This document shows positions 1 through 9,441 of a stretch of 64,000 nucleotides of DNA, piece after piece (the first letter of the stretch is position 1; every line of letters begins with the position of its first letter). The notes beneath the pieces were generated by a model, which worked only from the letters and a program-made list of their open reading frames with translations, had not been told where the DNA came from and did no database searches. The stretch covers positions 1-64,000 of the IMG/VR virus record IMGVR_UViG_3300021197_001654, one strand, 5' to 3'. Both the position numbers and the translations under genes were made by a program. The DNA comes from a virus.

Positions 1-1168
1 GGTTCTCTTCTGCAGTGCTCTCATTGTCAGTGACCAGAACATGCGCTGAGTTCGTGGCGTTCGTGGCGTTGGTAGAGTTCGTAGCGTTTGTCGCGTTCGT
101 TACGGTCACGCCAGCAATGACAGTGTTCAGCGCAGTGCCCCCTACAGTGATCGCATCAGCTTCCAGGGTTCCGTGAAAGTAACCATCCTTAAACTGCTTA
201 GCCGATGCACCCAAATCAACATCGGCGTCGGTCACAGGCTCCAGCACGCCATCCTTAAGGACAACCTGGTCGGCACCCGCCGCACGGAAAATAATGTTGT
301 TATCCGTACCAAAGTCAATGTCGTTGTCCGCATCGCGACCAACCACCAAGCCAGTGTTCTTAACTGAAGTGATGCCTGTTTGGGCCGCTGTAATAGCAAG
401 AGTTCCGCTACTGGCAGTAATGCCTGTGCTTGCAATACCGCTAACAAGGTCGGCGATGCTCTCCTTCTTAGAAGCGTTGCTATCATTAGCGTCAACAATA
501 GCGACGGAGTCATTAGCTACGTCTACCGTAGCGGCAGATAGCTCATTGAGGTCAAGTGCAACAGTAACAGCCCCGCTATTACCGCCACCAGAAAGACCAT
601 TGCCTGCAGTAACACCAGTAATGTCACCCACAGTAGGCGCTTCCCCCACAAACTTTGCGCCATCCCACGTAAGAACGTCCCCGCTCGACATCGAATCTTG
701 GCCAATCTTTGTAACATTACCCGACCCATCAAATGTAACCGCTGCAGTACCGCCAGCCTCCTTGAGTGAGCCGCCGTCATCAAGGATGATGTCGCCCGTA
801 GTAGAAATATCGCCTGACGCAGTAATAGCTGCAGCTTTTAGGGCCGCGTCAGTAAGCGTGAGGTCGCCGCTGCTGGACCCTGTGGCGTCGGTGGTAGAGA
901 CTACCCAGGTGTCAGCGCTTTCGTCCCAGATCAGAGATGCGTTTGTAGCGCTTCCGCGCTCAAGAATAATTCCGCCGTCGCCAGAGGGGGTTCCGGCAGT
1001 GCCGTTACCAAGCTCAATCAGCTTGTCCTCGACCTTGAGGTTGACGGTCTCGATACTGGTGGTCGTACCCTCTACTGTGAGGTCTCCCTCGATTGTGACC
1101 TTACCATCAGCATCAGCCTGAACCGATGCGTCAAAAAGACTTCCCGTGGTGCTGGTACTGCTGCCCAT
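1..1168 (-). CDS. Tail-fibre-like repeat-rich structural protein (3' end cut by window)
   Basis: Open from an ATG at 1168 to the left edge with no stop, so at least 389 residues and C-terminally incomplete. It is rich in Gly, Ala, Thr, Asp and Asn. It contains the pattern DADNDIDFGTDNNIIFRA followed by VTDADVDLG and a run of Asn-Ala-Thr triplets near the cut end. This low-complexity beta-type composition is familiar from marine-phage tail-fibre or appendage proteins; the exact role is inference. The start is supported by GGAGGG just upstream and by a one-base stop/start overlap (TAATG) with the gene before it. It is the last visible gene of the virion operon, where podoviruses commonly place fibre genes. 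Confidence 0.75.
   Translation of the reverse strand, partial: MGSSTSTTGSLFDASVQADADGKVTIEGDLTVEGTTTSIETVNLKVEDKLIELGNGTAGTPSGDGGIILERGSATNASLIWDESADTWVVSTTDATGSSSGDLTLTDAALKAAAITASGDISTTGDIILDDGGSLKEAGGTAAVTFDGSGNVTKIGQDSMSSGDVLTWDGAKFVGEAPTVGDITGVTAGNGLSGGGNSGAVTVALDLNELSAATVDVANDSVAIVDANDSNASKKESIADLVSGIASTGITASSGTLAITAAQTGITSVKNTGLVVGRDADNDIDFGTDNNIIFRAAGADQVVLKDGVLEPVTDADVDLGASAKQFKDGYFHGTLEADAITVGGTALNTVIAGVTVTNATNATNSTNATNATNSAHVLVTDNESTAEEN
48..104 (-). repeat. Short degenerate tandem repeat coding for Asn-Ala-Thr
   Basis: Six- to nine-base units of the GTTCGTGGC type are repeated inside the fibre-like gene. They encode alternating Asn, Ala/Ser and Thr residues near the cut end of the window. 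This probably forms a flexible or glycosylatable linker; the meaning is inference. Confidence 0.6.
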
Positions 1169-1602
1169 TATGCCCTCCAGTTAAGCCTGACGTTCACCGC
1201 CAGAGAACCTGTGGCTGACTTAGCGAACAAATAAATTGTCCCTTGAGTCGAGTTACTCACCGTCGAGTCGAGATGAAAATCTTTACCGATAGTGTATACA
1301 AATCCACCGACCGTACCCGTTCGGATGGTTGGCGCTTGTGTTGCGCCGGCCAGTTGATCCGTCGTAATAGGAACAGCCCCCGCAGAGTCTCGAGCTAAGT
1401 AGATTGTTACGTTCTCTCCTGCGGCGACACTGCTGGCCTCGAGTTCAATTGACTCGAGATAACAGTTAGCGGGAACCGCCAGAGCAGCCGGGGAGTTAGT
1501 CGCGTCTGAAGTTAGTGCGAACCCCGTACCATTGTACGAGGTACCAACGTTATTTGCGTGCGAGTAGGAGTACCCAAATCGAGTAAATTCTTGAATAGAC
1601 AT
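1168..1602 (-). CDS. Small virion-associated protein, unknown function
   Basis: A 144-residue protein rich in Ala, Thr and Ser, with beta-strand-like alternation (for example VTIYLARDSAG and TIYLFAKS), no membrane segment and no enzyme motif. It sits between the giant internal protein and the fibre-like protein in the late operon, so a small structural, adaptor or fibre-associated part is likely. The stop overlaps the next start by one base. I do not recognise a family. Confidence 0.7.
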   Translation of the reverse strand: MSIQEFTRFGYSYSHANNVGTSYNGTGFALTSDATNSPAALAVPANCYLESIELEASSVAAGENVTIYLARDSAGAVPITTDQLAGATQAPTIRTGTVGGFVYTIGKDFHLDSTVSNSTQGTIYLFAKSATGSLAVNVRLNWRA

Positions 1603-1645
1603 GCGCCAAACCTAGTTGAATTGCTGGTGACAGTGTAACACTTTT

Positions 1646-4600
1646 TTACTCCAGGTCGATTTTCCTGCTACCCGGATCACGCTTCTTTAATCTTTCTAAC
1701 CGCTCAAGGTCTCCCTTAAGGGGAGCGGGCTCCTTTTTCTCGACATCTACGTAGTCCGCGCCGATCGCTCTCTTGACCGCTGTAAAGTCTTGCCCACCAG
1801 TCTCCTCCTGCTGCTCGTAAACACCCATTGCGGCTGTCTTATCGGGATACACCTCGGTAATGTCCATCACACCAAACGTGCGTACCCACCTCTGAATCTG
1901 CCCACGTATCTCCGCTTGCTCTTCTGAGGGCGCCATCTCAAGTTTCTTCAGGTATCCGTTAAGCTCGTCAAGAGGAGAGTGCTTAAGCAGAAGAGTACCT
2001 AAGCCGCCGCTCATGTAGTAATTTTTAGTGGGCTTGAGTTGGGCTCCGAAAAGGTACGGATCCTCTTCTTCGAGCCTAATCTTTCCGTCCTCGACTTCTT
2101 GCATCGCTTGCGAGTACTCAAGCCGTCGACGGAACGGATCTTCTTTCGGATCTACAGGTAAAAACTCGTACCCAGATTTAGCCATCATCTTCGCCAGGCT
2201 TCCTGCGACCCGATAAGGTGGTCCGTTGTCTTTCATCTTCGCCATGGCAAAGAGGTCCGCCGCAAGCAACGCGCGGTCAGGCTGAAACAAATCCATTAGC
2301 GGCTTCGACACCGACATTAGTTCGTTCTCGTCGTCCGGCGAATACGCATCCGTCAAGTAGTCAGGAGCCGCCACCGACATCAAATTACTGCCTATCGCGA
2401 ACAATGCTGACCAGGTCAGAGCAAAGTGGTTGTACGCAGCTTTGTAGCTCTGCTCAGGAAACATAAATGCTGTAAACGATCGGTCGGGCTCTTGCCGTCC
2501 CTTTAGCGTATGAAACAATCTATTCTGCTCATTCGCAGCATGAGGCGACATGATTACATCGCGTCTTGAATAATACGGGGGTAGCGATGTTTTCGACGGC
2601 TTTTCAAGCGCGCCGCCTTCAAGAACCCCACCATAGTTAAACTTTCCGTCCTTAGATTTCTTGTACAGCCTTCGAATTTCTGCCCCGCTTGCGTTGAGCT
2701 TGTACCACTTACCGTGCTGGAACATCGAGTCGCGACCACTCATAGCCATCAGAATCTGACGTTTTAATTTGTCGTCAAGCTGAGATATCGAGTCAACGCC
2801 AAAGTCATCTACTAAGTCTTTCTTGAGCGCGTCATACGCGTCTCTCTGCTCGTCAGACAATGCCTGAACGTCGACGCCCAGAGGATCGACAATGTCTTCG
2901 AACAGCATCTCGCTTACAAACTGAGAACCCTTGTTGTACGAACGGTTGAGTACTCCCAGGCGGTAGGCCCCGCGAGGACTAAAGACGACATCGACAAGCT
3001 GTCGGTTAGCGTTTTTCTGGAATGCCCAGAACGGGAAGAAAATATTGATCAGCCAGTGCCGATCCATTTTCGACATCGATCCGGCATAATCGTACAGTGC
3101 ATCGATAGTTAGCCGCGCTGCTTTTCTCGGGTCAACACCCATCTCAACTAGTGTAAGCATTGCCCCGTACCGCTCACGCTCACTCCACCCCTCAGCAATG
3201 TCCTCGGCAACCTTGGTCATCTGACGGTAAGGATTAGCGCCCGTTGTCAGAAATCCGAGTTTACTAGTGTTTGCGCCTTTAGCCATCTCGTCACTCAAAA
3301 ACATTTCGCCCGCTAGGCGAATCTTTGTTCCTAGTGCCGCAGTATCGAATGATGCAGACAAGCCTTCTTCGACGCCAATGCGGCGCAAGTCTTTGTATGC
3401 AAGTGGGATGCCGTCGACCATCATGAACCCGTCGCGGGCTTCGAGCAAATCATTTAGATCGCCACGCCACTTAGACGATCGCAGAATCTTCGCGGACCAA
3501 TCAGCCGCCGCGTCACCCTTACTCTGAAGCCAACGTCGAGCCGCCTCACCAGCGTCATCGGGCCCAAACTTCTGGGCTACGGCAATTATTCCCTGGCCGA
3601 CGGGGTTAGCCGCAAATGTCTGCGGCAAGATTCTCGTAGTAGAGATAAGAGCGGGTCGGAACCCTACGATCTGACCCATCTGATTAAAGTGGTCCATCGT
3701 GTTCATCCAGAAATATCTAGACTTCAACAGAAAGTGACCCCGGACCATCCGTGTCTTGAGATAGCGATACGTCCAAGCCATCGCAAGCTGATCACCACCC
3801 GCAACTTCTTTGATTCCCTGACCTAAAGCCTCAAACAAATCACCGGTTAATTGTTTCTGCGTAGGGTCGGTTGCTTGCTCCAGCGCCATACTTAACTTTC
3901 TGCGTGCTGCTGCCGGGACATAGAAGTTTAAGCCCTCTAGCTCTGCGGCTTCCAAGAATTGAGGGTTGTAACCGTGTACCTTAAAAGCCTGTTCAACCTT
4001 AGCCATGTCCGCAGCATCGTCGATGCCCTCACCTTGAATCCACTTTTTAAAGTTATTCGCAGTGCGAGCATCTGTTGCGATGCCAAGATTAACCCACTCA
4101 AGACGAGCTTTCGCCGCCTGGCCGTAGCCCGCAATCAGCGCGGTGACCCGATTAGCTACAGGCCCGACGTCCGCATCGATCCCGTAAAGCCGATGAATAT
4201 CGTCATACAGCTTGCTAAACTGCGACACCGAATTGTCGGCGCCGTCAAATAGCTTACCCTTTCTCGTAGTAAGACCTAAAGAATACGTCACCGTCTCGAG
4301 AAGCTGGAACGCTTTCGGATCCAACGACCTTCCGTTTGCGTAGCCCCCAGCGGCGAAAATTTTCTGTAGCAAGTCGCTGCCGCCCTTGGCGAAGACTATC
4401 GAGTCGACTGCGTTTATTGCCGTTTGCTGGCCGTTCTCAAGCGTCTTCTCCCACCCCTTAGACATAAATCTCTGATCGTCTAATAAGCCCTTAAGTACTG
4501 AATAAGCCTTGCTTAATTCCGTCTGCTCCGACGTAGCCACGTTTGCAAAGTATTTATTCAACGACTGTGACGCAGACCCCATCATGTCATGCCCAGCACT

Positions 4601-7600
4601 CAACGCGTTCCGACCAGACTTAAATTTAATTTGAGGATCGCCGGTAATAAACCGAACCAGCTTTTGAGGTACGCCCTCATGGATAAGCGTCACGGCATCG
4701 CCGATACTTTGTTGCGTCATCCGAACGCCCGCCATGACGGCTTCTCTTACCTTCGGCGGCAGGCTCCTCATGTCAGCCACGGCATCACCGCCGATAAACG
4801 CAAATGCGGCACCCTTCTTCACCGGGCCTGACGTGACGACAAACTGCTCTATCATTTCCGTCGTCGAAAGCTCATTTACCGCGTCGGCCTGACTCGTAGT
4901 CGCAATTTTGCGTGTCGCCGGAGAGTCAACCGTGCTCTTTCTTGCAGCAAAAGACGCGTAACCACGACTAATTTCTTCCAGTGAGTACGATGACTTTGCT
5001 CCCGGAGACAAAAGTCCGCCGAGAGATACCGGTCCCGGCAGATCGATAGTTACATCTGCTTGACGGTCCTTTAGATATTTCTTGTGCGCCGCAAGCAGCT
5101 TTGACTTTAGCTCCTTTACCGATATCGGATGACCTAGCCTATCAGATTCTTGTGCAATTCTAAGGAGATACTCGTCGCTGACTTTTGCGGGTAGATCGTC
5201 CAGCAATGCCCGTCGAATAGACTTGAAGATATTTGGCGCCCCGGACTCTTCCGGCGGCATCCCGACTAAGATCCGGTCAAACACCGACTCAATCTGAGGT
5301 TGAGGGCTAAACTGCGCTCCGTCAACGCGAGCATTCTTGGCTGCTGCAAAACTCTCTGCAATCCGGTTTCGAACGCGCTCGAACGCTGAGGTAATCTCGG
5401 CGGTCGGCGGCGGAGCACCCTCGGCGTACGCGGTAAACGCTTTTGCAAATACATCCTCAGCGCGCGCAATCTCCGCCGGGTCGTCCGAAACAAACAACGC
5501 ACCGCGATGACCTACCTTGATTCCTTGAGTCGAGAGCCACTCCGTGACTTTACCCATCTGCTCGGCGTCCAGTTCTTTACGTGCAACCTTACTGATCTCA
5601 AGAATAAACGCTTCTACGGACGGCGCTTCTTCCATAGCTCGTACGACTTTCTGCGTATCGGCAGCAAACTCGGCGACCTCGGGTCCTGCCGCCGGTCGAA
5701 GTGCCGCTGCGCCAGGAGGAACATCAACCGAGGGGGCAAACTTCCGTATGTCTAAACCTGAATCAGCGAAATCCGCTAAGGTATTTTTATTCATCACGAA
5801 CCGCAGTAGAGGTTCGCCTGTAGCGGCATTCATAGTCTTGAGTTCAGAAAACGGAACGCCTGCCGCGATTAACCGCCGATACATCTTCGTCGCTTCCGCA
5901 TTGGGATTGACGTCACTCAAGAAACCCAGGCCCCGCGTCTTCGCAACCTTAAGTGCCTCTAGATACACCGAAGTCCCAATACCCTGACCACGAAGACTGG
6001 CAGGCAACTCGATCGACTTCACGGACAAGTTCTCGCCGTCAGCCTTAAACACCATCCCCGAAATAAAATCAGCGTCAGGGTCAACCGCTGCGTCGCGCAG
6101 TTCTTTTGTCGTCAGAAGCTCTAAGCCTTCCTTAAGAGGCTCGACCTTCGGATCAATCCCAATAGATCTCGCCGCATCATCCACCGCCGTCACCGCTGCC
6201 GCTGCCGCATCGTCTGATTGATCAACAATCGCCTCACGCTTCATACGGCCTATGATGTCGCTAAACTCTCGACGCTCAAAAATCTCTTCGACAGACTCGT
6301 TAGTAGTTCGTGCAATTGCTTTTAAGCGTTGGTCAAGGTTCCGCGCGACATGCATCGCCGAGTCACCCCGCATCGCAGGAAACGTTTCCTCTAGCTGGTT
6401 CCGGAAATTAAGGGCGGTAGACGAAATTTTACGCGTTCCGATCTCTTCGTATTTATTCGCGACGGATTGAATAATCGGACGAACCTTTATCTTCTCCTGC
6501 TCCGCCAACGCTTTTCGAGTTAGCGCGTGAGCGACACCTCTCGACTCGGCGATAGCGGCAATCGAATTAGTTACCTTGACAAGCTCGGCCGTTAAGTCAG
6601 CCTTTGACCGCTGCACTTCAGACTTAGCCGCAATCTTCGCCGCCTGGTCGTGCGCTTTGCCGATTTCCCGCGTCAGATCCCGAATATTAAATTGCTTCGA
6701 CCCCTTTTTTCCTGGTGGAAGTTCGGACAAATAGGTCACAAGACGACCCTCAAAAGCCTCTGGACTGCGGGCAATTAAGTCCGCGCCTTCTCGACTACGA
6801 ACAAACGACAACAAATCCATCACGGAACGACGCACCTGCTCCGACTGACCCGCCTTTTTCGCCTGCGTGAACCCCTGACGCACCAACTGGTTATTAAGTT
6901 TCGTCATAAGCGGAGCCAGCACTTCGCGCTGAATCTCAACGGCGTAGCCACCACTTGTCTGGTCCTTACCGATTCGCGTCGCCAAATTCTGAAGCCTCTC
7001 TAACTTACGAGAAAGACTAAGGAATTCGGGGAACGGTACAATCTGAGCCTCGGCTTCGCCGCGAGAAAGAACTCGCTCTGTTGCGGGGTGAACAAAGTCA
7101 CGCTTCAAGCCGGTGTCCGAGAAGCCCAGAACAGACGCAACTTCATCCGCGCCCTTACCCGTCAACAACGGAACATCGCGGGCTATCTCCATCGCAACGT
7201 TATGATCCGTACGATCAACTTCTCTCATCAGAGGCTTTAATTTTTTCCGTATCGTTTTTTCTGCGTCTTCCGCGACCTTAACGGTTTCCCGTGCTTGCGC
7301 TAAAAGCTTGTTACCTTCATCGATGTTTCCGGCGCTAAAAGAATCTCTCGCCCGAACAACCAACTTTTGAGTCTCAATCATTTCGCCGGCCGCATCACCC
7401 ATGCCGTCAAGTGCATCGGGAATAAACCTTTTGTTCAGCAGCGGCTGAAGCTTCTTGACTCCTGCGCCTACCGTGGACACAGCTTTAGCCAGTCCGACTG
7501 TAGGGTCCGGCGTTAGGACGTCAACTAAAAAGCCTAGCGAGCCGTAAGCAAATGCCTTTACGCCACCGTCTTCCGCCCCCTCACGAGAGAGCATCAGCTT

Positions 7601-9424
7601 TGTGAAGTCGTCCGCGTCCTTAATTCCCTGGACGGAGCCCTTCATCAAAGCCTCTCGAACAGACTCGCCCTCAGGTCCGTCTAAAAGTCGGCGCAGGCCA
7701 CCGGCAGTAAAGCTCAGGTGAAGGTTGAGCTTATTAAACACGCTATCGAGGGTATCCTCTGCCGTGAATACCGGTCGATTACTCTTGTCCAAACCGACGA
7801 TTCTTACTCGGTTTTTTCCTGCCGCGTCAGCCAATTGAGTGAGGTAGGGGTCTCCCTCGCCGACACGGTTCTCGAACATCGTGTTGTCGGGGTCCATAAA
7901 CTCGTACGACAACAGCGCCGGAACACCCAACTTATTTGTCGTAAGGTACAAGGCTACATGACGTTTGTTGGCTCTTACAAGCTCGTCCCGTAAAGCCTGC
8001 TCTCTAGACCCCTCCACCATAGCCGCCGCGTCAAAAGCGCCCACAGTGATCCCCATCTTTCGGGCGACAATCTCGCGGTCATACTGATAGCCTGCTTCGA
8101 AGAGCTTCTGGAAAGCACGATTCTCAAACGAACTTTTAATGTCCGTTTTCTCCAGCCCGGCTAAAATCGCAGAGATCATTCGCGCCCGATCAGGTTGATC
8201 CGATACTTCGGGGTCCGTCAGCATTCTGACTTCTTGCTCATAATGATTGTACGCCGCAGACCCCGGCTTTGCGATTTCGTTCTGGACGTCGCCGCCGATA
8301 GCTTCCTTGTCCAACAAGAATCGGTACGTCTCTTTTTTGTCGGCCTTGTTTATCCGGTCCAAAGCCGCTTGGCGCTTGCGCATATCAATCTCAGCAAGCG
8401 ACTCACCTTGAGGTGACGCCTTAGCCGCTTCACCTAAAAGTCGACTGGCTTGCTTTAGGTATGCTTGCCGCCGTTTCTGTTCCGTTGCATCTTGAATCGA
8501 TGGCTTCTCGAAATTAGTCATGAACTGATTTGTAAGCTCATTTGCGTCCGCGTCAGGGTTGCGGAACCCCGCCAACTCGTCACGGCTATGCACCGCGTCA
8601 AGAATCTTGGCCATCTGGAAGCGCGGATCCTGCAACTGCTCAACCGTGTACCCCACGCCTTCGCCAGCACCGCGATTAAACTGCCACACGCCGTGTGAGT
8701 CTTCCTTACCCGGAGACTTTATAAACGGATCCAACCGACTCTCAGAAAACCCATTAGCTAGAATAGCCGCCATCTGGTTCTGGTTAAGGCCCGCGCTAGA
8801 CCCCATATCATAGACAACCTGAGCAACTGCTTGTTGCCGCTTAGACGAATCTTTGATCGACTTAAAGTCAATTGGCTTAGACGCTTTAGCTGTGCGCCGC
8901 TCTTCGTCCGTAAAGGCATATTGCTTCTCGCCCGAAATCAGGCGCTGATTCGCGATGTCCTTGATTTCTTGCTTCCGCTTAAGAACATTAAGCTTCGAGC
9001 GAATAGATTTCATCGCTTCTTTACGCTGCTCAAGGGGCTTCAACGAAACCATGCCGCCAGCTTCAAGCTCTGAGAGGACATCCTTGACGTCCAGTCCCTT
9101 ACGTCCGACATCATCCAGCAGCGTGCCTACCTCAAGGCCCTGGCTACGCGCCGCACGCGCAAACTGGTCTTCGGTCAGGCCCAATCTGCGGCTGTGCTTA
9201 TCAACAATTACGGGCAAAGAAAAAAGCTCGGCCTCAATACCTTTGATACTACCCGGCCCAAACGCAAGTTCTCTCTGTCGGATTATCGTATTGGCCAGTT
9301 CCTCCACCTTCAGATCGAGGCTGTCAAACTCGATCTCTTCTTGAGCCGCCGAAGAATCCGAATCTACAATCGGCGTAAGGTCGGCCTCCGTCTTAGTACG
9401 ACTCGATTTTTTAGGCTCGGCCAC
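1646..9424 (-). CDS. Giant internal virion protein with lysozyme and GNAT domains
   Basis: A 2592-residue protein starting at a GTG (9424). Residues about 195-320 match the phage tail lysozyme type (Phage_lysozyme2-like): a putative catalytic Glu228 in GFSESRLDP, then GVWQF (245-249). Residues about 1100-1195 look like a GNAT acetyltransferase, with the acetyl-CoA loop RGQGIGTSVY near residue 1146 and a downstream NAEATKMYRRL. The rest is long, charged and mostly helical, with hydrophobic stretches toward the C-terminus (IFFPFWAF; ALFAIGSNLM). Size, lysozyme domain and position suggest a podovirus internal protein (T7 gp16 analogue) that digests peptidoglycan and enters the cell at ejection. 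The GNAT domain suggests an extra enzyme delivered with the DNA; that is inference. It could equally be called a polyvalent protein. Confidence 0.85.
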   Translation of the reverse strand: MAEPKKSSRTKTEADLTPIVDSDSSAAQEEIEFDSLDLKVEELANTIIRQRELAFGPGSIKGIEAELFSLPVIVDKHSRRLGLTEDQFARAARSQGLEVGTLLDDVGRKGLDVKDVLSELEAGGMVSLKPLEQRKEAMKSIRSKLNVLKRKQEIKDIANQRLISGEKQYAFTDEERRTAKASKPIDFKSIKDSSKRQQAVAQVVYDMGSSAGLNQNQMAAILANGFSESRLDPFIKSPGKEDSHGVWQFNRGAGEGVGYTVEQLQDPRFQMAKILDAVHSRDELAGFRNPDADANELTNQFMTNFEKPSIQDATEQKRRQAYLKQASRLLGEAAKASPQGESLAEIDMRKRQAALDRINKADKKETYRFLLDKEAIGGDVQNEIAKPGSAAYNHYEQEVRMLTDPEVSDQPDRARMISAILAGLEKTDIKSSFENRAFQKLFEAGYQYDREIVARKMGITVGAFDAAAMVEGSREQALRDELVRANKRHVALYLTTNKLGVPALLSYEFMDPDNTMFENRVGEGDPYLTQLADAAGKNRVRIVGLDKSNRPVFTAEDTLDSVFNKLNLHLSFTAGGLRRLLDGPEGESVREALMKGSVQGIKDADDFTKLMLSREGAEDGGVKAFAYGSLGFLVDVLTPDPTVGLAKAVSTVGAGVKKLQPLLNKRFIPDALDGMGDAAGEMIETQKLVVRARDSFSAGNIDEGNKLLAQARETVKVAEDAEKTIRKKLKPLMREVDRTDHNVAMEIARDVPLLTGKGADEVASVLGFSDTGLKRDFVHPATERVLSRGEAEAQIVPFPEFLSLSRKLERLQNLATRIGKDQTSGGYAVEIQREVLAPLMTKLNNQLVRQGFTQAKKAGQSEQVRRSVMDLLSFVRSREGADLIARSPEAFEGRLVTYLSELPPGKKGSKQFNIRDLTREIGKAHDQAAKIAAKSEVQRSKADLTAELVKVTNSIAAIAESRGVAHALTRKALAEQEKIKVRPIIQSVANKYEEIGTRKISSTALNFRNQLEETFPAMRGDSAMHVARNLDQRLKAIARTTNESVEEIFERREFSDIIGRMKREAIVDQSDDAAAAAVTAVDDAARSIGIDPKVEPLKEGLELLTTKELRDAAVDPDADFISGMVFKADGENLSVKSIELPASLRGQGIGTSVYLEALKVAKTRGLGFLSDVNPNAEATKMYRRLIAAGVPFSELKTMNAATGEPLLRFVMNKNTLADFADSGLDIRKFAPSVDVPPGAAALRPAAGPEVAEFAADTQKVVRAMEEAPSVEAFILEISKVARKELDAEQMGKVTEWLSTQGIKVGHRGALFVSDDPAEIARAEDVFAKAFTAYAEGAPPPTAEITSAFERVRNRIAESFAAAKNARVDGAQFSPQPQIESVFDRILVGMPPEESGAPNIFKSIRRALLDDLPAKVSDEYLLRIAQESDRLGHPISVKELKSKLLAAHKKYLKDRQADVTIDLPGPVSLGGLLSPGAKSSYSLEEISRGYASFAARKSTVDSPATRKIATTSQADAVNELSTTEMIEQFVVTSGPVKKGAAFAFIGGDAVADMRSLPPKVREAVMAGVRMTQQSIGDAVTLIHEGVPQKLVRFITGDPQIKFKSGRNALSAGHDMMGSASQSLNKYFANVATSEQTELSKAYSVLKGLLDDQRFMSKGWEKTLENGQQTAINAVDSIVFAKGGSDLLQKIFAAGGYANGRSLDPKAFQLLETVTYSLGLTTRKGKLFDGADNSVSQFSKLYDDIHRLYGIDADVGPVANRVTALIAGYGQAAKARLEWVNLGIATDARTANNFKKWIQGEGIDDAADMAKVEQAFKVHGYNPQFLEAAELEGLNFYVPAAARRKLSMALEQATDPTQKQLTGDLFEALGQGIKEVAGGDQLAMAWTYRYLKTRMVRGHFLLKSRYFWMNTMDHFNQMGQIVGFRPALISTTRILPQTFAANPVGQGIIAVAQKFGPDDAGEAARRWLQSKGDAAADWSAKILRSSKWRGDLNDLLEARDGFMMVDGIPLAYKDLRRIGVEEGLSASFDTAALGTKIRLAGEMFLSDEMAKGANTSKLGFLTTGANPYRQMTKVAEDIAEGWSERERYGAMLTLVEMGVDPRKAARLTIDALYDYAGSMSKMDRHWLINIFFPFWAFQKNANRQLVDVVFSPRGAYRLGVLNRSYNKGSQFVSEMLFEDIVDPLGVDVQALSDEQRDAYDALKKDLVDDFGVDSISQLDDKLKRQILMAMSGRDSMFQHGKWYKLNASGAEIRRLYKKSKDGKFNYGGVLEGGALEKPSKTSLPPYYSRRDVIMSPHAANEQNRLFHTLKGRQEPDRSFTAFMFPEQSYKAAYNHFALTWSALFAIGSNLMSVAAPDYLTDAYSPDDENELMSVSKPLMDLFQPDRALLAADLFAMAKMKDNGPPYRVAGSLAKMMAKSGYEFLPVDPKEDPFRRRLEYSQAMQEVEDGKIRLEEEDPYLFGAQLKPTKNYYMSGGLGTLLLKHSPLDELNGYLKKLEMAPSEEQAEIRGQIQRWVRTFGVMDITEVYPDKTAAMGVYEQQEETGGQDFTAVKRAIGADYVDVEKKEPAPLKGDLERLERLKKRDPGSRKIDLE

Positions 9425-9441
9425 GATAACACCCCACTCAG

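Noticed and set aside
294-1121. Long plus-strand open frame of 275 codons opposite the fibre-like gene
   Set aside because: Ser/Val/Pro/Leu-rich antisense composition, no ribosome site, and the minus-strand frame continues the operon and has typical virion sequence.
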